A stretch of 64,000 nt of DNA from Thereva unica (GCA_949987705.1 OX465283.1:49080953-49144952); one strand, 5' to 3'. Positions 33,830 to 46,427 are shown, counted from the first letter of the stretch. Numbers and translations: made by a program. The notes: generated by a model not told the origin, from the sequence alone.

Positions 33830-35357
33830 TATTCCCCTTTAATCCCTCATGGGACATCGGGCGGAAACAGTTGCCCTCCAGCGGACTCTGTTTTGTGCGA
33901 CAGCTCTCAGCTCCGACCAGGATCTTCCAGATCTTCCAGCCTCTGCTAATAAGGTTCTCCTCCACGTTGTTCTAGGACTTCCGACTCGACGGGATACTTG
34001 CGGATTCCAGGAAACTACTTGTTTGGCTAGTTTGCTGCGTTCTATTTTTTGCCAGGTTGTGTCCGAGATCCATTGTTGCTGGTTTCTTTGGACATAACCA
34101 ATGTTTGTTTCAGCTGCTGTTATAAAAGCGCCATTTGTAGTACCCCCCCGCTCTTCAATGTTATTTTCGTCAGTTTTCGTCAGAAACCCTTTGCTGGCTT
34201 AAGGTTTGTTGTAGTTTCCCGGCTAATTCTCGCCTTTTAATGCTCTCCCGCAGAAGGTTTACGTTAAACCGACTACGATTTATGGTATTGCGTTGGACGT
34301 TTCTGATTGCGGCGATTTTGAGGCGAATAGTTACTACTATCAAATGGTGGTCAGGCGCACGGTAATAATCCGCAAAAACTGGTGGCCAGCTAATGAGACT
34401 GGACCTGAATTCTTTGGTGAGTATTACGGCAACGCCATTCCTACGGCTTTCAGTTTCATTTCTGCCAGAATATAAGAAGGTCTCACCATTTGGGCAAATA
34501 TGTTCCCCCGCATCGGGCCATCTGGAGCGCGTTCAAAAACCTTACTATAGTAAACCACGAGGTAAGCTGTGGTTATGCTACAACACTTCACTTAACCACG
34601 AAAGCTTATGCTTAACCATGGAGGTTTTTGAACGCACCGTGGTTAACTACGTGGTAAAGAAAATTTAAAATTTTTTTCCATAAAATAGTGCCGGCTATTT
34701 GTCTCAATTATTTCCAATAATTATTTATTTAAAATAATCTCACAAATCTCACTTTGATTTGTTCATTATTAACATTAAAACAAATGTCAAAAAATTGTTT
34801 TTATTCTTCTTCTTCTTAACTATCGCTAACCATGCTCCCGAGCATGGTTAAAATTTAACTACACCATGGTTAACCACGGGAGTTTTTGAACGCCAAAAAG
34901 TTATGCTCGTGGTTATGTTGTAGTTAACCACGGAGTTTTTGAACGACAAAAGTTTACCATAGTTAACCATGGTTAACCATAGTAAGGTTTTTGAACGCGC
35001 TCCTGGTCTCGCTGAGTCCCATGACCTTGACTTTATATCGATTCATCTCGTTGAAGACTTCATCAAGCCTTCCATCAGCAAGCAGTGTTCTCTCATTTCA
35101 TGATCCGATTCGAGTCCTGGGTCGAAATTCAAGGGTCGTCGCCCTGTTGTCCATCCGGTTCCGAGGCATTGTTTGCCGATTCGTAGCAATGGTATTTTTA
35201 TGGGAACGGGTTGTTAACCCTCATCACAACCGACTTAAAACTCTGTTTTATGGCGCAGAGAACTCGCCATTCGCCCGTCTCTCGTTAACTCCTTCCGTTC
35301 CCAAGAACCTTATCGCGTGCTACCCACCCACAATGATTATGCTCCGCCGCCCCTGCA
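33830..35357 (-). mobile_element. LINE A copy with 5' end, internally deleted and split
   Basis: Minus strand. The 5' end is probably at 35357 (CAGGGGCGGCGGAGC). About 35180-35006 encodes MREHCLLMEG and, in the next frame, NRYKVKVMGLSE, the start of the AP-endonuclease. A MITE (34525-35002) interrupts it, after which the frame resumes with EHICPNGETFLYSGRNETES, RRNGVAVILTKEF (endonuclease core), then IVVTIRLKIAAIRNVQRN and RESIKRRELAGKLQQ (linker). At about 34020 it jumps to the LINE A 3' end, so the whole RT is deleted. Confidence 0.75.
34525..35002. mobile_element. Foldback MITE (GAGCGCGTTCAAAAACC ends)
   Basis: 478 bp with perfect inverted ends GAGCGCGTTCAAAAACCTTA and a 3-bp duplication CTG (34522-34524, 35003-35005). 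Short units TTTTTGAACG and GTTAACCAYGG repeat several times inside in both orientations. Removing it and one CTG restores the LINE A reading SETRW, which fixes the boundaries. Confidence 0.8.
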
Positions 35358-38300
35358 AAGTGTTACAACTAAAAAAATGAAAAAAGTGTTTAGGCATAAA
35401 ATAAATATAATTAAAAATTAACAATTTTATTGACTTTTATCTCCATAATTTTTGGGCGAATAGAAATATTAGGTTAGTTAGAAACGTTGTTGGGCTCGCC
35501 TTCTTCCTTATGGACTGAAAAAGAGCTATTCAGAAGTCAGAATAAACTCCAGAGAAATAATAAAAGTCAAAGAGTTATGAGATTACCTTTTTCGGAATAT
35601 CATTCACAATTCAAATCCCAAGAACCGAGTTTTCAAAGGAATATTTACTATTACTTGAAATTGTCTTGGGTGTTCAGAAAATTTCCCTTCTCTTACCTCA
35701 CTGCAATTTATCACAAAGTAAAATTCTTGCAGTTCTACGTAATGTATTTAAGTGAATCCTTCCTTGATGGGTAAATTTCCTACTTGCAACTGGTGCACTT
35801 TTGGCACATACATATTTAGTTGTAGTGTAATATGTATGTGTATAGCAATATTTGCCTATGATGTAACAAATTGCTGTTAACGATTGCTATAAATCAAGCA
35901 AGAGAAAATTTGTTAGACTAGAATAAACCTGACAGAATAACGTGCTGACTTATTATCAGGCGTTGAGTTGAATGTAAAATAAATACCATGATCTCGTGCA
36001 AAGTTTCCGTTGCTGGAGTAATTAATCTTAATTTATCTTAACAATCACCTTGTCCTAACATATATGATGCTCTTAGGCGTGCTTTCCTTACTAATATACA
36101 TACATTGATATTACAGTCTATTGTTGTTAAGACAGAAATTATAACGAAAATATTCATGCTCACTAACAATGCTTAAGTACAGGGATTGCTACTTCATAAT
36201 TTGTAAACATCACGTAACTTCCTGCTTAATTTAGGGCACTAACAGGAGTAACGTCTGTCATATAACCAAATGAATTTTCATACTTAATAATAAAGTCTTC
36301 AAAATTCCCTAAAATGAATTTCTCAAAAATCTTCCATAAAACAGAAGATATGCAATAAAACATCCATCAAAACTTCCTTAACTTTCTTCATTCCTAAGAC
36401 ATAATAACATATTTCCTCTTCCGAATATGAATCAGGAGCAAGGATTTTTGGGAACGGGAACCAGCCAGGAACCAGGAACCAGCAACCAGGAACGGAGCAG
36501 CCAAAAGCCAGGAGCAGAGAACCCTTTATCCATTATTACGTCACGTTAACGTTTCACCAAAGTGAAATTTTTTTTCGCTTTTAGCTCGTTCCATCACAGG
36601 GTGTCAGATGCCATTCGCACTCGTGACAAATTGTGTAAACACTGACACACATACACGCATACATACAAATACACACATGCAGGTTTGAATCAATTTCAGT
36701 GTAAAAAAATTTTATATATATAAATACGAGCTCCTTCTTATTCCTGTTAGGAAGTAAAGAGTGCCATGACATCGTCAGTAATAAATTGAAGATGTAACGT
36801 CTGTAGGAAAATAAGTTATATCCTTATCGTCCTTTACGAAAGTTTTTACTTAAAGGCGAGAGATGCTTAAAAATGACAAAGATGAAAATCCAAAAAAAAA
36901 AACGTAGCAAAAATGATAAGAGATTGCAGGGTATACAAGGATTTAAATTTAAGCCCCCCGAAAATAGTACCAAAAAGGGCAATTCTGTTGTCCTTATTAA
37001 TTTCCGGAGGACACGCAAATGGCACTAAATATATAACGAACTCTAGCGAGAGGATAATTGCTTATTCTTGATCTTAGTTAACTTTTTAAATGAGGATAAT
37101 ACAAGATTTTATCGTTCTTTTTTGCTCCTCTTTTCATCGTTTTCTTCCGTTTTAATTAAGCTCTTGACCAGGTTGAAGCGAAAGGTAAGAGTGCCACCAC
37201 TATGGCGACACTACGACTACCCCCAGCGAGATCCACCCAGAAAAATGAAGGCAACTTTTGATAGGACCAAAAAAAAAATTAAAAAAAATTCCACAGCATC
37301 CAGGATCCTGGAAACAAGTGCAGGAAATAATTTCCTCCGTTGCCATCTTTCGCGCGCGGAGGATAGAATAAATTCTGCGCTCGTGTGCCACATTGCCAAC
37401 AGGCAGTTAAAAAAAACACAGGATCCTGAGGTGTAATAAATTTACTTAATTGTTCGCTGTACTTTATCTCTTAACCAGAAGCAAGTGCAGATGTTCTAAG
37501 GTTGTTGACGACGACGATGAACACGGCGCTGGCGGGTGAAATTTGTCATTTATAGAAGTTTTTACTGCAGCTAACTTTGTTTTTTTTTTGAGGGAATAAC
37601 CTACAATGGCCAAGTTTTAGGAGTGGTTAAACACTTTAATTGCATATTTTATAGGATAAAGTGTCCCTGGCCATTGGTGCCTAATGGAGCCCTGAAATTT
37701 TAGGACCCAAGTGGGGCATTATGTAAGATATGATAATGTTTTAAAAGCTTGTGAAAATAGGTGCCTGCTGCCGCCAGTGGCGCCGCGCTCAACTTGCCTT
37801 TAAAATACTGAGGCGATGTGGAACAGCAATTTCATTGTATTTTGTGGTTTCCGAGGCCGAAATGAGCTCCAGGGAGAAATGATTTGTTGTTTGTTGCTGT
37901 TGTTGTTGTTATTGTTGTCATTGTTGCTACTTTTGTGGGACTCTCTCTTTTAAAATGAGGTTAAAATTTATGTATCCCACAAAATTTATAATCTCAACCC
38001 CTTTTTCCCTTTTTTTTTAAACAATTTTCTTCTTGTTATTTAAAAAAAAAAGTGTAAAATTATGTTTAATTTAAAATAATCTGCGATAAGGTAAAAAAAA
38101 ATACCTGAAATATTTTTTCTTCTTTTAAGATTATCTCCAAATTGCTTTTCTACCCAGGTATAATTCTAAAGCGATAAAGTATGTCACGTTTCATAGGAAT
38201 TTGTTTTGATTTTCGTGACCAAAAAGGCTTTTTGTAAAAGTTGTGAAATTTACAATTTGTCACGTTTTTTTTGCAGAAATGATCAAATAAAATTATGAGG

Positions 38301-38831
38301 ATGAATATGATTCCGAAGGGTGTTATAAGGGTGGAAGGGTGTTTACCTGATATTCCTTAAAATAGCATATTTTATTAACGGTACTTTTAATGTTCTAATT
38401 TGAACAGACTAAAATCTACTTGCTTTAATTTTTCGATTCAATAATGTTGATTTAATGTATTAATACCTCTCGTTGAAATGATTTGTACGTGCTATACTGT
38501 CAGAAATGTATGTTACCCATGCAACTTCAGCAGTGCAGCATTTATTGGGGTATTATGGTGTTTACAGTCGAAAAAACATGGTAATAAGTCATAATTTCAC
38601 AATTCACTTTTTTATATGAAACACTAGCGCTCAGTGATAATAGTCCAGTGGATAGTGGTAAAAATAGAGTACTGCCTGCGAATTCTTTCGGGCAGCACTG
38701 ATTTTTATGAAATTTGGTAATTAAACTTATCTTGCCCTCCTTTTCAAAAGATATATGTTCCTGATGTGTGCTTTTTGTTTTTGGGGTGTGAAAACTACCC
38801 CCAATATATTTAAGCAATATTGCGATTAAAT
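35358..38831. other. No recognisable gene; simple repeats
   Basis: Mostly AT-rich. It includes a (GGAACCAG)-type purine-rich repeat at about 36455-36510 and a (TTG)n microsatellite at about 37887-37932. Frames such as 37068-37436 lack motifs. Confidence 0.5.
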
Positions 38832-39085
38832 CGTCCCCTTCAAGTCATAAAGACGTATCTCAAAAATTGATTTTTGAGATACGTCAGCGATGAACTCGTC
38901 TTACCTCCCTTTACGTCCTCTCTAAGTGGCGTATCTCTATTCGTAACGTTTTAGGAGTTATGTAACATTTTTTTCCCGCCGTATCTCATTAATTTAACTT
39001 ATTAAGTTCACGCAAACTTTACGTTATTTGGCTCTCCTGAAAAGTTGCCAAAACTGAGATACGTCTATATCACTTGAAGGGGACG
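38832..39085. mobile_element. Small TIR element with internal palindrome
   Basis: Ends CGTCCCCTTCAAGT and, inverted, the same, each followed by a short spacer and GACGTATCTCA. Flanked by AAAT on both sides (38828-38831, 39086-39089). Near the left end lies a perfect palindrome, GACGTATCTCAAAAA through TTTTTGAGATACGTC (about 38852-38885). No coding capacity. Confidence 0.7.
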
Positions 39086-39105
39086 AAATCATCTATGTAT
39101 ATATA

Positions 39106-39333
39106 CAGTCAGTGACTAAATTGAGAGGACACTTTTAAAAAAATTGAATCAACAAAAGTACGTGTTCTTTTTCCTAAAATAAAAGTAACTCGTTACAGTT
39201 ATAGTAATCATTAACATGCCAGCACTGTATACAAATTCATAAATAAAGATACATACATTTATTTTGGGAAAAAGATGACGTACTTTTGTTGATTCAACTT
39301 TTTTACAAGTGCCCTTAATTTAGTCTCTGACTG
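39106..39333. mobile_element. Tc1/mariner-type MITE
   Basis: 228 bp flanked by TA. The inverted ends (CAGTCAGTGACTAAATT left, CAGTCAGAGACTAAATT right) continue as about 70-bp arms that include TTGAATCAACAAAAGTACGT on both sides. No transposase. Confidence 0.8.
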
Positions 39334-39462
39334 TATATAAAAATTAATCATGCCAAAGGTCGACTAGTCGACGAAAAGTCGTTTGAGATGAAGAAAGTGA
39401 CGTGTCATTCGAATCACGATCTTAAGTACAGGGGCTTAAACTCAATTTAACATTTCCAATCT

Positions 39463-39561
39463 AGGCCTCCCTGCTGAAAGTCATAATTCGTCTGAAACAT
39501 CACTTTCTTCAACTCAAAGGGCTTGTCACGAGACACGACTCAATTTTCAGCAGGGAGGCCT
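39463..39561. mobile_element. 99-bp TIR element
   Basis: Perfect ends AGGCCTCCCTGCTGAAA with TCT on both flanks (39460-39462, 39562-39564). Related to the SINE-interrupted element at 15829-16397. Confidence 0.65.
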
Positions 39562-39569
39562 TCTGTAGC

Positions 39570-40005
39570 TTTTCACCAGAAGTCAGAAATGTAAAAGCCT
39601 ACTGGAATAACATTCCACTGTTCCAATTGGTTACTCTCTTTTGAGCGAGCTTTTAGGTTCAAGTTCAGTTTGAGACCAGTGCTGTTTGACAGTGTATATG
39701 GAAAAAATAGATTGTCGACAGTACAAAGGGACTTTCCCTAAGCCTCTAGTCTGCCACATAAAAAAAAAGAAGTTGGGCGAACTGAGGTTTTTTTATCTTC
39801 GGTTGAATATGTGGAAATTGTATGCCAACTGAGGTTATTTTAAAGTTCAGGTCACTAATTTGCTCGAGCTTGCGGAGTACGGCCGGTTAGGTGATTTCTT
39901 TAAAGTTTTTCAAAAAGCTTTCCGAATACGTAAGACAGATATTGCCCCATTTAATTTGAAATAAGGTTTGCCTACTAGGGCCATTATGAAAAACTGGTAA
40001 GGGAT
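39570..40005. repeat. Repeat R2, copy 2 (inverted relative to copy 1)
   Basis: The reverse complement matches 9880-9942 and 10850-11110 continuously (see that entry), but it contains a short SINE insertion at 39676-39770. Confidence 0.6.
39676..39770 (+). mobile_element. 5'-truncated SINE copy
   Basis: Matches the last about 95 bp of the SINE at 15883-16348 (GTACAAAGGGACTTTCCCTA versus GTATAAAGGGCCTTTCCTGT, then CTCTAGTCT and CACATAAAA) and ends in an A-run. It interrupts R2 at a point where copy 1 is continuous. Confidence 0.65.
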
Positions 40006-40027
40006 ACCTCACTGCAGTATCGCCCAC

Positions 40028-40835
40028 ATATTACGGAAAAGAGAGTCAGTAGTCCGAATGCTTAGAAGGCAGCAGGTTGGACTCAGGAAAGGCCGCTCAT
40101 GTATAGATTATATTAACACCTTGAGAATAAAAGTGGATCAGTCCACTGAATTCCGATCCCCCCTTTACTTTGCTTTCGTAGATTATGAGAAAGCGTTCGA
40201 CTCGGTCAATAGGAGCTTTATATGGCAGGCACTTCGGCAACGGGGATTGCCAGATAAAATAATAGAATTGATAAAAGCCCTATACAACAATTCCAAATGC
40301 AGAGTTTTCCATAATGGAAAATTATCCGACAGCTTTATGATGAACTCAGGAGTACCACAAGGTTGCCTACTTTCGTCATTCTATTTCTTATAGTAATAAA
40401 CGACATACATCTTTGTCAGCGCTCTAGATAATAGAACAGGCGGCTTACAATGTGGTTTGCTAGACCGCCTTAAGGATCTCGACTACGCGGATGATATCTG
40501 TTTTCTGGCCCACAGACACCAGTACCTCAAAAATATGTTAAACATTTTGGCAACAGAAAGTAGTCCAGCAGGGTTAAAGCTAAATCCGAATAAAGCCAAA
40601 GAAATGCGGAAATGGAATTGGGTTGACCACACCTTGCGACGCGAAAACGAAAATCTAGCCAAAGAGGCCCTTAACTGGAATGCGCAAGGATCCCGCCAAG
40701 TCAGAAGACCTAGAACAACGTGGATCAGAACCTTACTTGCAGAGGCCGCAACAACTGGGACATTCTGGTCAGAGCGGAGAGTTGTCTCGCAAAACAGACT
40801 CTTTCCCCCCTGTGTTAATAATTCAATTTAGACCA
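40028..40835 (+). mobile_element. LINE A copy: RT and C-terminal region
   Basis: Plus strand: GLRKGRSCIDYINTLRI, FVDYEKAFDSVNRSFIWQAL, IKALYNNSKCRVFHNGKLSD, NSGVPQGCLLSSF, then after a frameshift LDYADDICFLAH (intact catalytic Asp pair), GLKLNPNKAKE. There is a deletion that joins directly to RKWNWVDHTLRRENENLAKE, then RRPRTTWIRTLLAEAATTG. It supplies the C-terminal stretch replaced in the copy at 3.9 kb. Frameshift and deletion make it non-functional. Confidence 0.85.
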
Positions 40836-41150
40836 TACTAACCACGGAACTCTCTGGCACGCAGCACGCGTATACAAAGGGCATATCCACGGATACTGCC
40901 CTTCACTCATTGGTTTCAACCATACAAAATTCACTCGAGGTCAAAGAGTATACATTTGTAGCTTTTCTTGACATAGAGGGAGCGTTTAACAACGTGCTTA
41001 AGGACGCCACAACGTAGCCTTGACGAAACTGAGGATCGAGACGTTGCTGGTGTCTCTCATCCATGCCTCACCGCTTTCCGGCCTTAGCAACTGCTCGGTC
41101 CGAAGGGCTGTCAACAGCGGTATTCCGCAAGGGAAGTGGGGGGGTTGAGT
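40836..41150 (+). mobile_element. LOA/I-like LINE reverse transcriptase fragment
   Basis: Plus strand across frames: EYTFVAFLDIEGAFNNV (motif A with FLDIEGAF, typical of I/LOA-type elements), ALTKLRIETLLVSLIHA, then RRAVNSGIPQGK (motif B-prime start). It abuts LINE A with no visible spacer and breaks off near 41.15 kb. Confidence 0.7.
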
Positions 41151-41339
41151 TTTGCAATGTTAAAGTACCATTTCCATGGAATATAAAAACTGAACTAAAA
41201 TTTTTCTTAAAATTCCTGGTTCTGAAAAATAACTTGGGTCTGATTTTCGTGGTCGTAAAAAGCCATTACAAAGGAGTTTTGTGCAAGTAGGGTTGCGTCG
41301 TCTGAGCGGACGACTAAGACCATAAGAATGAAGAAGCAC

Positions 41340-41640
41340 TCAGAAAATTTTACCGCTATTACCATAACGACTAAATTAGAAACCTCCCGCAAACAGGGAA
41401 ACTTTTTCCCGCAACACAAGACTAGCCAACTTGGCTTAGCCCCACACGCTAAAGCCTCCCTCTTCGCGCACATTACGGTATAGTAGTTCATTTATAAATA
41501 GAACAATTCAATTGTGGAACTGTCTTCCGCAGCCTATGTTCCTGAGAATAACGTCTCAGAGTTTAAGCGCAAGGTTTATCTACTCATGTACCCTCTACAC
41601 TTCTAACTTATTCTTTCTCCTCTATTCTTCTAATCAAGCT
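41340..41640 (+). mobile_element. CR1/Jockey-like LINE C-terminal tail
   Basis: Plus strand: INRTIQLWNCLP, then a frameshift, AAYVPENNVSEFKRKVYLLM, YPLHF and stop. This is the characteristic NRTIxLWNxLP plus FKxxV end of CR1/Jockey-like ORFs. Confidence 0.65.
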
Positions 41641-43320
41641 TAATACTAGACACTCACCATGACTTGAACGACCTGACAGACTAGTAGTACAAAGGATGAT
41701 TCCTAAGCTTGACGTTACCACATGAATAAAAAACAAATTTGCATTTATGGTGGAAAGGAAGAGTGGAGGTACCCACTTGCCGGCTTCGTCTTGTGGAGGA
41801 TGAGTCTGCCTCCTTTACGTTTACTGCGAGTTCCCCGCGGTAGCGATTAAAAACAGCGAAGAACGTCGAACATTCAAATCTACTTTACAAGCCAGTAGGC
41901 AGACTGCAAAACCTCTTCAAGCCGCCTGTCCACAAATATGGGGTAAAGGGGTGTAGTACAATAGTCCTAGCAATTGGCCGCGGTACTATTAAAAGAAAAA
42001 ATTCTAAGAATTCATTAACATTTACGTATCAAAGCAAACGAATTTGATTGCTGGCATCTTTGCCATTATCTCCCATTAAAAATAGTGAATTGCACTTGAA
42101 TAGCCTCATTTAAAATAATTTCCAAGTCAAGCAAAACTTAAATGAAGACAGCTCGCACTGCATTCTGTCGTTGGTGATGTTTTTCTTTATGTAGTAACTG
42201 CCATTGAAATAAATTCTTTCACTGCAGCGACCCAAATAAAATGAACATTTCACCTCACAATTTTTGAAACAGTGATGCAAAAGAACCAAGGAAGCGGAAC
42301 TAGGTAGAATTCAAATTTCGTTTTACGATTCTTCCTTTAAAAACATTTCAGCGTAACACAAAAAGTTAATAGCTTGGAAAAAATAAACTTCACTAGAAGT
42401 TAAAAATACGCTTTTGTGTTACCCAGCTACAGACCGACGACGACGATGCCAAAATAAGAAGGTGGGGGGTGGAGATAAAGCTTCTCACTTTATACCAGGG
42501 AAATCCAGAAGCCTTGCCACTTGCCAACCGAAGAGAGCAATAAATCATTTTTTCCTTCAGATTCAGGTTAGTATAAGACAGTTTTTTTATGGGATACTGA
42601 AGGTTGCCATGTCACTCCCCGGGAAAATAGGCGTTTTTTTTGGAGAACCGATGACGTCTTCCATAATGGACACGGACAAAACAGTACGATAGCGAAACAT
42701 TTACGGAGCATAACGATGGAAGAACTTCTCCGCCATCTAGGTGGATGGTGGATGCAATTCCAGGGATCCAAAGATGGGTGATACACTCTGCATTTTAATT
42801 AGAAAAGATCCGTTTTATCGTCGATATCGTCCTTGCTTTGCATTTATTCCACCCTTATGCTACCCCCCGGCTTACGCTTTGTTCATTTTGAAAATTAATG
42901 AAAAAGTTTGAAATTTCCCTTTTTTTTTTCTTTAACATCGTAATATTTAAGGATACGAGGAAAATGATTTTCACCCTGTTTTTTTAGTGAAATTGAAAAA
43001 GTTTTTTTTAAACAAGTTTTAACTTATACCATCCGAGCTATGAATACTGAAGACCTTTTCATGATCATGCAAAGGTCCTTATTCGGGATTTATAATCCCC
43101 GAAATAATGTTTAATATTTTCAACTATAAAACTTTTAATGCAGAGCCAGAATTTACGTATCCCCGACAGGATATTAAAATCATGATTAATGACAACTTTC
43201 CCCGAATGTTGCCAAAGAATGAATGCCGGTGAAATTATTCGGGAAATGATTTAAATTTATTTAAAAAAAAAAAATTGAAAAAAAATTTAAAATGACCGTC
43301 CAAATTTTTTTAAATAGTTA
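41641..43320. other. No recognisable gene
   Basis: A somewhat GC-richer piece at about 41780-41960 could be another decayed retroelement but shows no motif. The rest is AT-rich. Confidence 0.4.
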
Positions 43321-43794
43321 GTAATGAGTAGGGCTGCCATCCGTTCTGGTTTCCTGGATTTGTCCTAGTTTGAAGAGCGTCCGGGGGCCGTTCGGGAGTG
43401 GTTTTAAAAGTGCTCGGATAAAACCCGGGCATTTTTTGTGTATCAATTGATCAATTGAATGATAAGCAATAAATTAAAACAAATCTTAGTTAAAAATTGT
43501 CTCATAATCCGCATCCAAGCAAACTTCGGTGGCCCTCGTTTCAGTTCCAGTGACAATACATTATCAAACGGACACTGATCCGAACCGAAAAGGTGACTCA
43601 ATTCAGTCGTTCAAGGAAACCAAGTTTTTAGTTATCAAACGAATAAATGTCCGACCGATTTCTTTTCCGATCAAAATGACCACGCAGGAGCCAATCGGTA
43701 TAGGAGTTTTTAAGGTTTAAGTAGTTGTTAAACACTAAAATAAAAGGTAGTCTGCCTTGGCACTGGCACAGACCTGGAAGACTTTGTTGTCCTT

Positions 43795-44690
43795 ACTATC
43801 CTTACTAATATTATAAATACGAAAGTAACTCTGTCGGGCTATCTGTCTGTCTGACGCTTTCACGCCTAAACCACAACCGAATTTTATTAAATTCGCTACA
43901 GAGATAGTTTAGACCTTGGAGAAGGACATAGGCTACTTTTTGTCGGAAAGAAAGGGTTGAAATAGGGGGTGAAATGGGGTTGAATAGGTTCTAAGGGGAA
44001 TTTTATTTCTTAAGTCAGATTCTCTTCAAACTTAGTAAAAATACTCCTCACCATAAATAATGAACCACGTGTTTCAGGATTTTTCGGGAGGGGGTTGAAA
44101 TGGGGTTCAATAGGTCGTAGGGGAATTTTTTTTCTTTACTTCTATTTTTTCTATTGCATAAAAAGTAAGAGGCTGACAGACAGCACACAGCACAAACCGC
44201 TAGACCTTAAGGGCTGAAATTTTGACAGTTCATCCCTATAATGACGTGGACATCCACAAAGAAGTTTTTCAAATTCACCCTCTAGGGGGTGAAATGGGGG
44301 TGACCCAAACGGCTGGACCTAAAGGGCTGAAACTTTTACAGTGCATCCCTATTATATCATGGACATTCATTATGCAGCGATTTTTCAAATTCATCCCCTA
44401 AGGGGGTGAAATGGGGCTGAAGAGGTTGTTATGGGAATTTTTTTCTTTAGTCAGATTTTCTTTCAACTTAGTGAAACACGTCTTTCGGGTTTTTCGTTAA
44501 TCAACCCCTAAGGGGGTGTGAAACAGGGTGGAAAAATTTGTATGGGAAGCTCTTTATATTTCATTAGATTTTCTTCGAACTAGAAATAAATACTATACAG
44601 ACAAATAATGATACACATGTTTCAGCATTTCTCAAAATTCAACCGCTAAGGAGGTGAAATGGGCTTTCAAATTTTGTGATACTGAAAATG
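43795..44690. repeat. Dispersed repeat with iterated GTGAAATGGGG blocks
   Basis: Starts near TACTAATATTATAAATACGA and AAGTAACTCTGTC, then CGCTTTCACGCCTAAACCAC and GGACATAGGCTACTTTTTGT, a phrase I associate with a widespread insect repeat. The block AGGGGGTGAAATGGGG recurs about six times at intervals of 100-170 bp. Class not determined. Confidence 0.6.
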
Positions 44691-45062
44691 GTAGCACCGC
44701 GCCATAACGCCATTGCCTTTATTTATGATTCGTTTTTGGTTGCTGCATAATTTCTTGCACCCACGTAAATGGACGAACAAACTTAACCAACTTTCGTCAA
44801 ATCCTAAAATGTCACTTCTCTTGATAATATATTCATGCCAATGTATAGACTCAATTCCTGCTTTAATACTTGCACATTTGTTGAGCAGAGGTGGTTTACG
44901 TAGCAATGTGTTTACCATATTTAATAAAAAAAAATACAATATATTAAACCTTTTTGTGGGGTAATAACAGCTGTCTTTTTTGTATTTTCTAAAGGAAAAA
45001 AAAACGTGGTGGCAGTTCCATTTTTGCAGATTTGTCGTTTTTTCATTATATCTTTTTCCTAC
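44667..45062 (-). pseudogene. Possible Tc1-like transposase fragment
   Basis: A minus-strand frame reads LLRKPPLLNKCASIKAGIES, IHWHEYIIKRSDILGFDESW, then LSLFVHLRGCKKL and NKGNGVMARCYHF. The order PLL..., IHW, 'DES' plus SLF, then a G..VM block loosely matches Tc1 transposases (PPLT...HxxW...FSDESxFxLF...GGGSVMVWG). The first Asp of the catalytic set would lie upstream and is not seen. The similarity is weak and I may be wrong. Confidence 0.4.
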
Positions 45063-45654
45063 CGCGGACAGTGCACACAATACTTTTTTTTTATTTAAAG
45101 GCGTTGCAAGGTACGCGGGTTTTATGATAGTTTAGTATAAAAATGTCCAACATTTATTTTGGTTGTAGGTTGGAGCTCTTACTCGATATGTCAGCTGCAG
45201 TCCCAAAACAAGAACAAAAAAAGTGATGCCAAGGCATTAGCAACAGTTTTGACCAAGTAGACCAACATGTTTTTTTTACTCTGTTAGTACTAAATTTCCA
45301 GACCAAGATTTTTCTTATAGTCGCTGTGAGTAGGTACTAAGATTCCAAAAACATTTCATCCTCTTACTCGATGAGCACTTTTTTGCAGCCAGCTTTTGGT
45401 CTCTTAAGCATTTTTATACTTGCCATATCGTCACTTTGGGTTTAAACTTTTTACGTTGCTGATCTTTTGGTTCTTTTGCTTTCACTAGTTCGTTTGTTCG
45501 TTTGTTCGTTTGGTGGAGTTTCGCCCGTGAAAACACTCATGCCACTTTCCATCGTACTTCAAAAGAGAACTAATGATAACATCTAAGTTTTATCTGTTCG
45601 ATGTCCCGCCGTGTAAATCCAGCCTTAGCATGATTTGGTAAGCTCTGGTTATTT

Positions 45655-45890
45655 ATTCTTAAGCCTGCACTACACTACTGGCTAAGTTCATCGAAGTTGG
45701 TCGAAGTCGAGAATGTAGAGGCACTTCGATTCACTTTACTGACTTCGCATCTTTGGTGGTTTTTGCGACCGAGCTAAAGGATTCGATGTGTGTGGGGTGT
45801 CGGGTGTAGTCACGTAGCTCGAACTTTGATCACCTTCGATAAGTACTTCGCCAAAGCAACTCTGCGAGTTGTGTGGAAGGCTTTAGGTCC
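45655..45890. repeat. Possible small TIR element
   Basis: TTAAGCCTGCACTACAC at the left and GTTGTGTGGAAGGCTTTA at the right form imperfect inverted ends; CGAAGT/ACTTCG is repeated inside. Confidence 0.35.
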
Positions 45891-46427
45891 AGTAGGTTCT
45901 CAGATTCGCCCCTAAAGGGGTGTTTTTGTCAAAAAATATATGATTGTCCATACATTACGCAACGAGTTGCGCAAAATTCAGTTGCCTTTATGTTTTCATG
46001 GAGAAAACATGCCTGAAGCAGCTTGTTTGGCAATTGCAAGTGCAAAAAGTGAGACGATGTTTTCGATAAATTCTTTCCAAAATTCTTTATCCGCTTTCCT
46101 CACTGCCATTTTCTCATTTAATTTGAGCACAATACTTGAGCAATTAAAATTTCAATAGCTTTGGAATGCACCAACATCTCCATATACAAGGAAACAACTT
46201 GTGAAATTTTCATTAAACAGTTGCACAACACATCAAACCGCTCCATACACGGGGAAAATGTTTGCACAGCGGGCAGCATTTCGCAAATTGTTCGACCGTG
46301 TATGGGCCCCTTAATTTGCTCTTCTTTTAGTTCTGGCACATTTCTTTTCCGTCTCTCCTCTTCTTGTTTTTATTGTAGATATCTTTGTCCTAAGTTTCCC
46401 AAGTTTCTGTCGAGGTTGCGCAGTATG

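Noticed and set aside
34991..35380. 129-codon plus-strand frame
   Set aside because: It is the antisense shadow of the LINE A 5' region and endonuclease start on the minus strand.
43795..44690. Helitron-type assignment of the dispersed repeat
   Set aside because: The phrase looks familiar from insect genomes, but I see no CTRR end plus hairpin and no Rep/helicase sequence here, so no superfamily was assigned.
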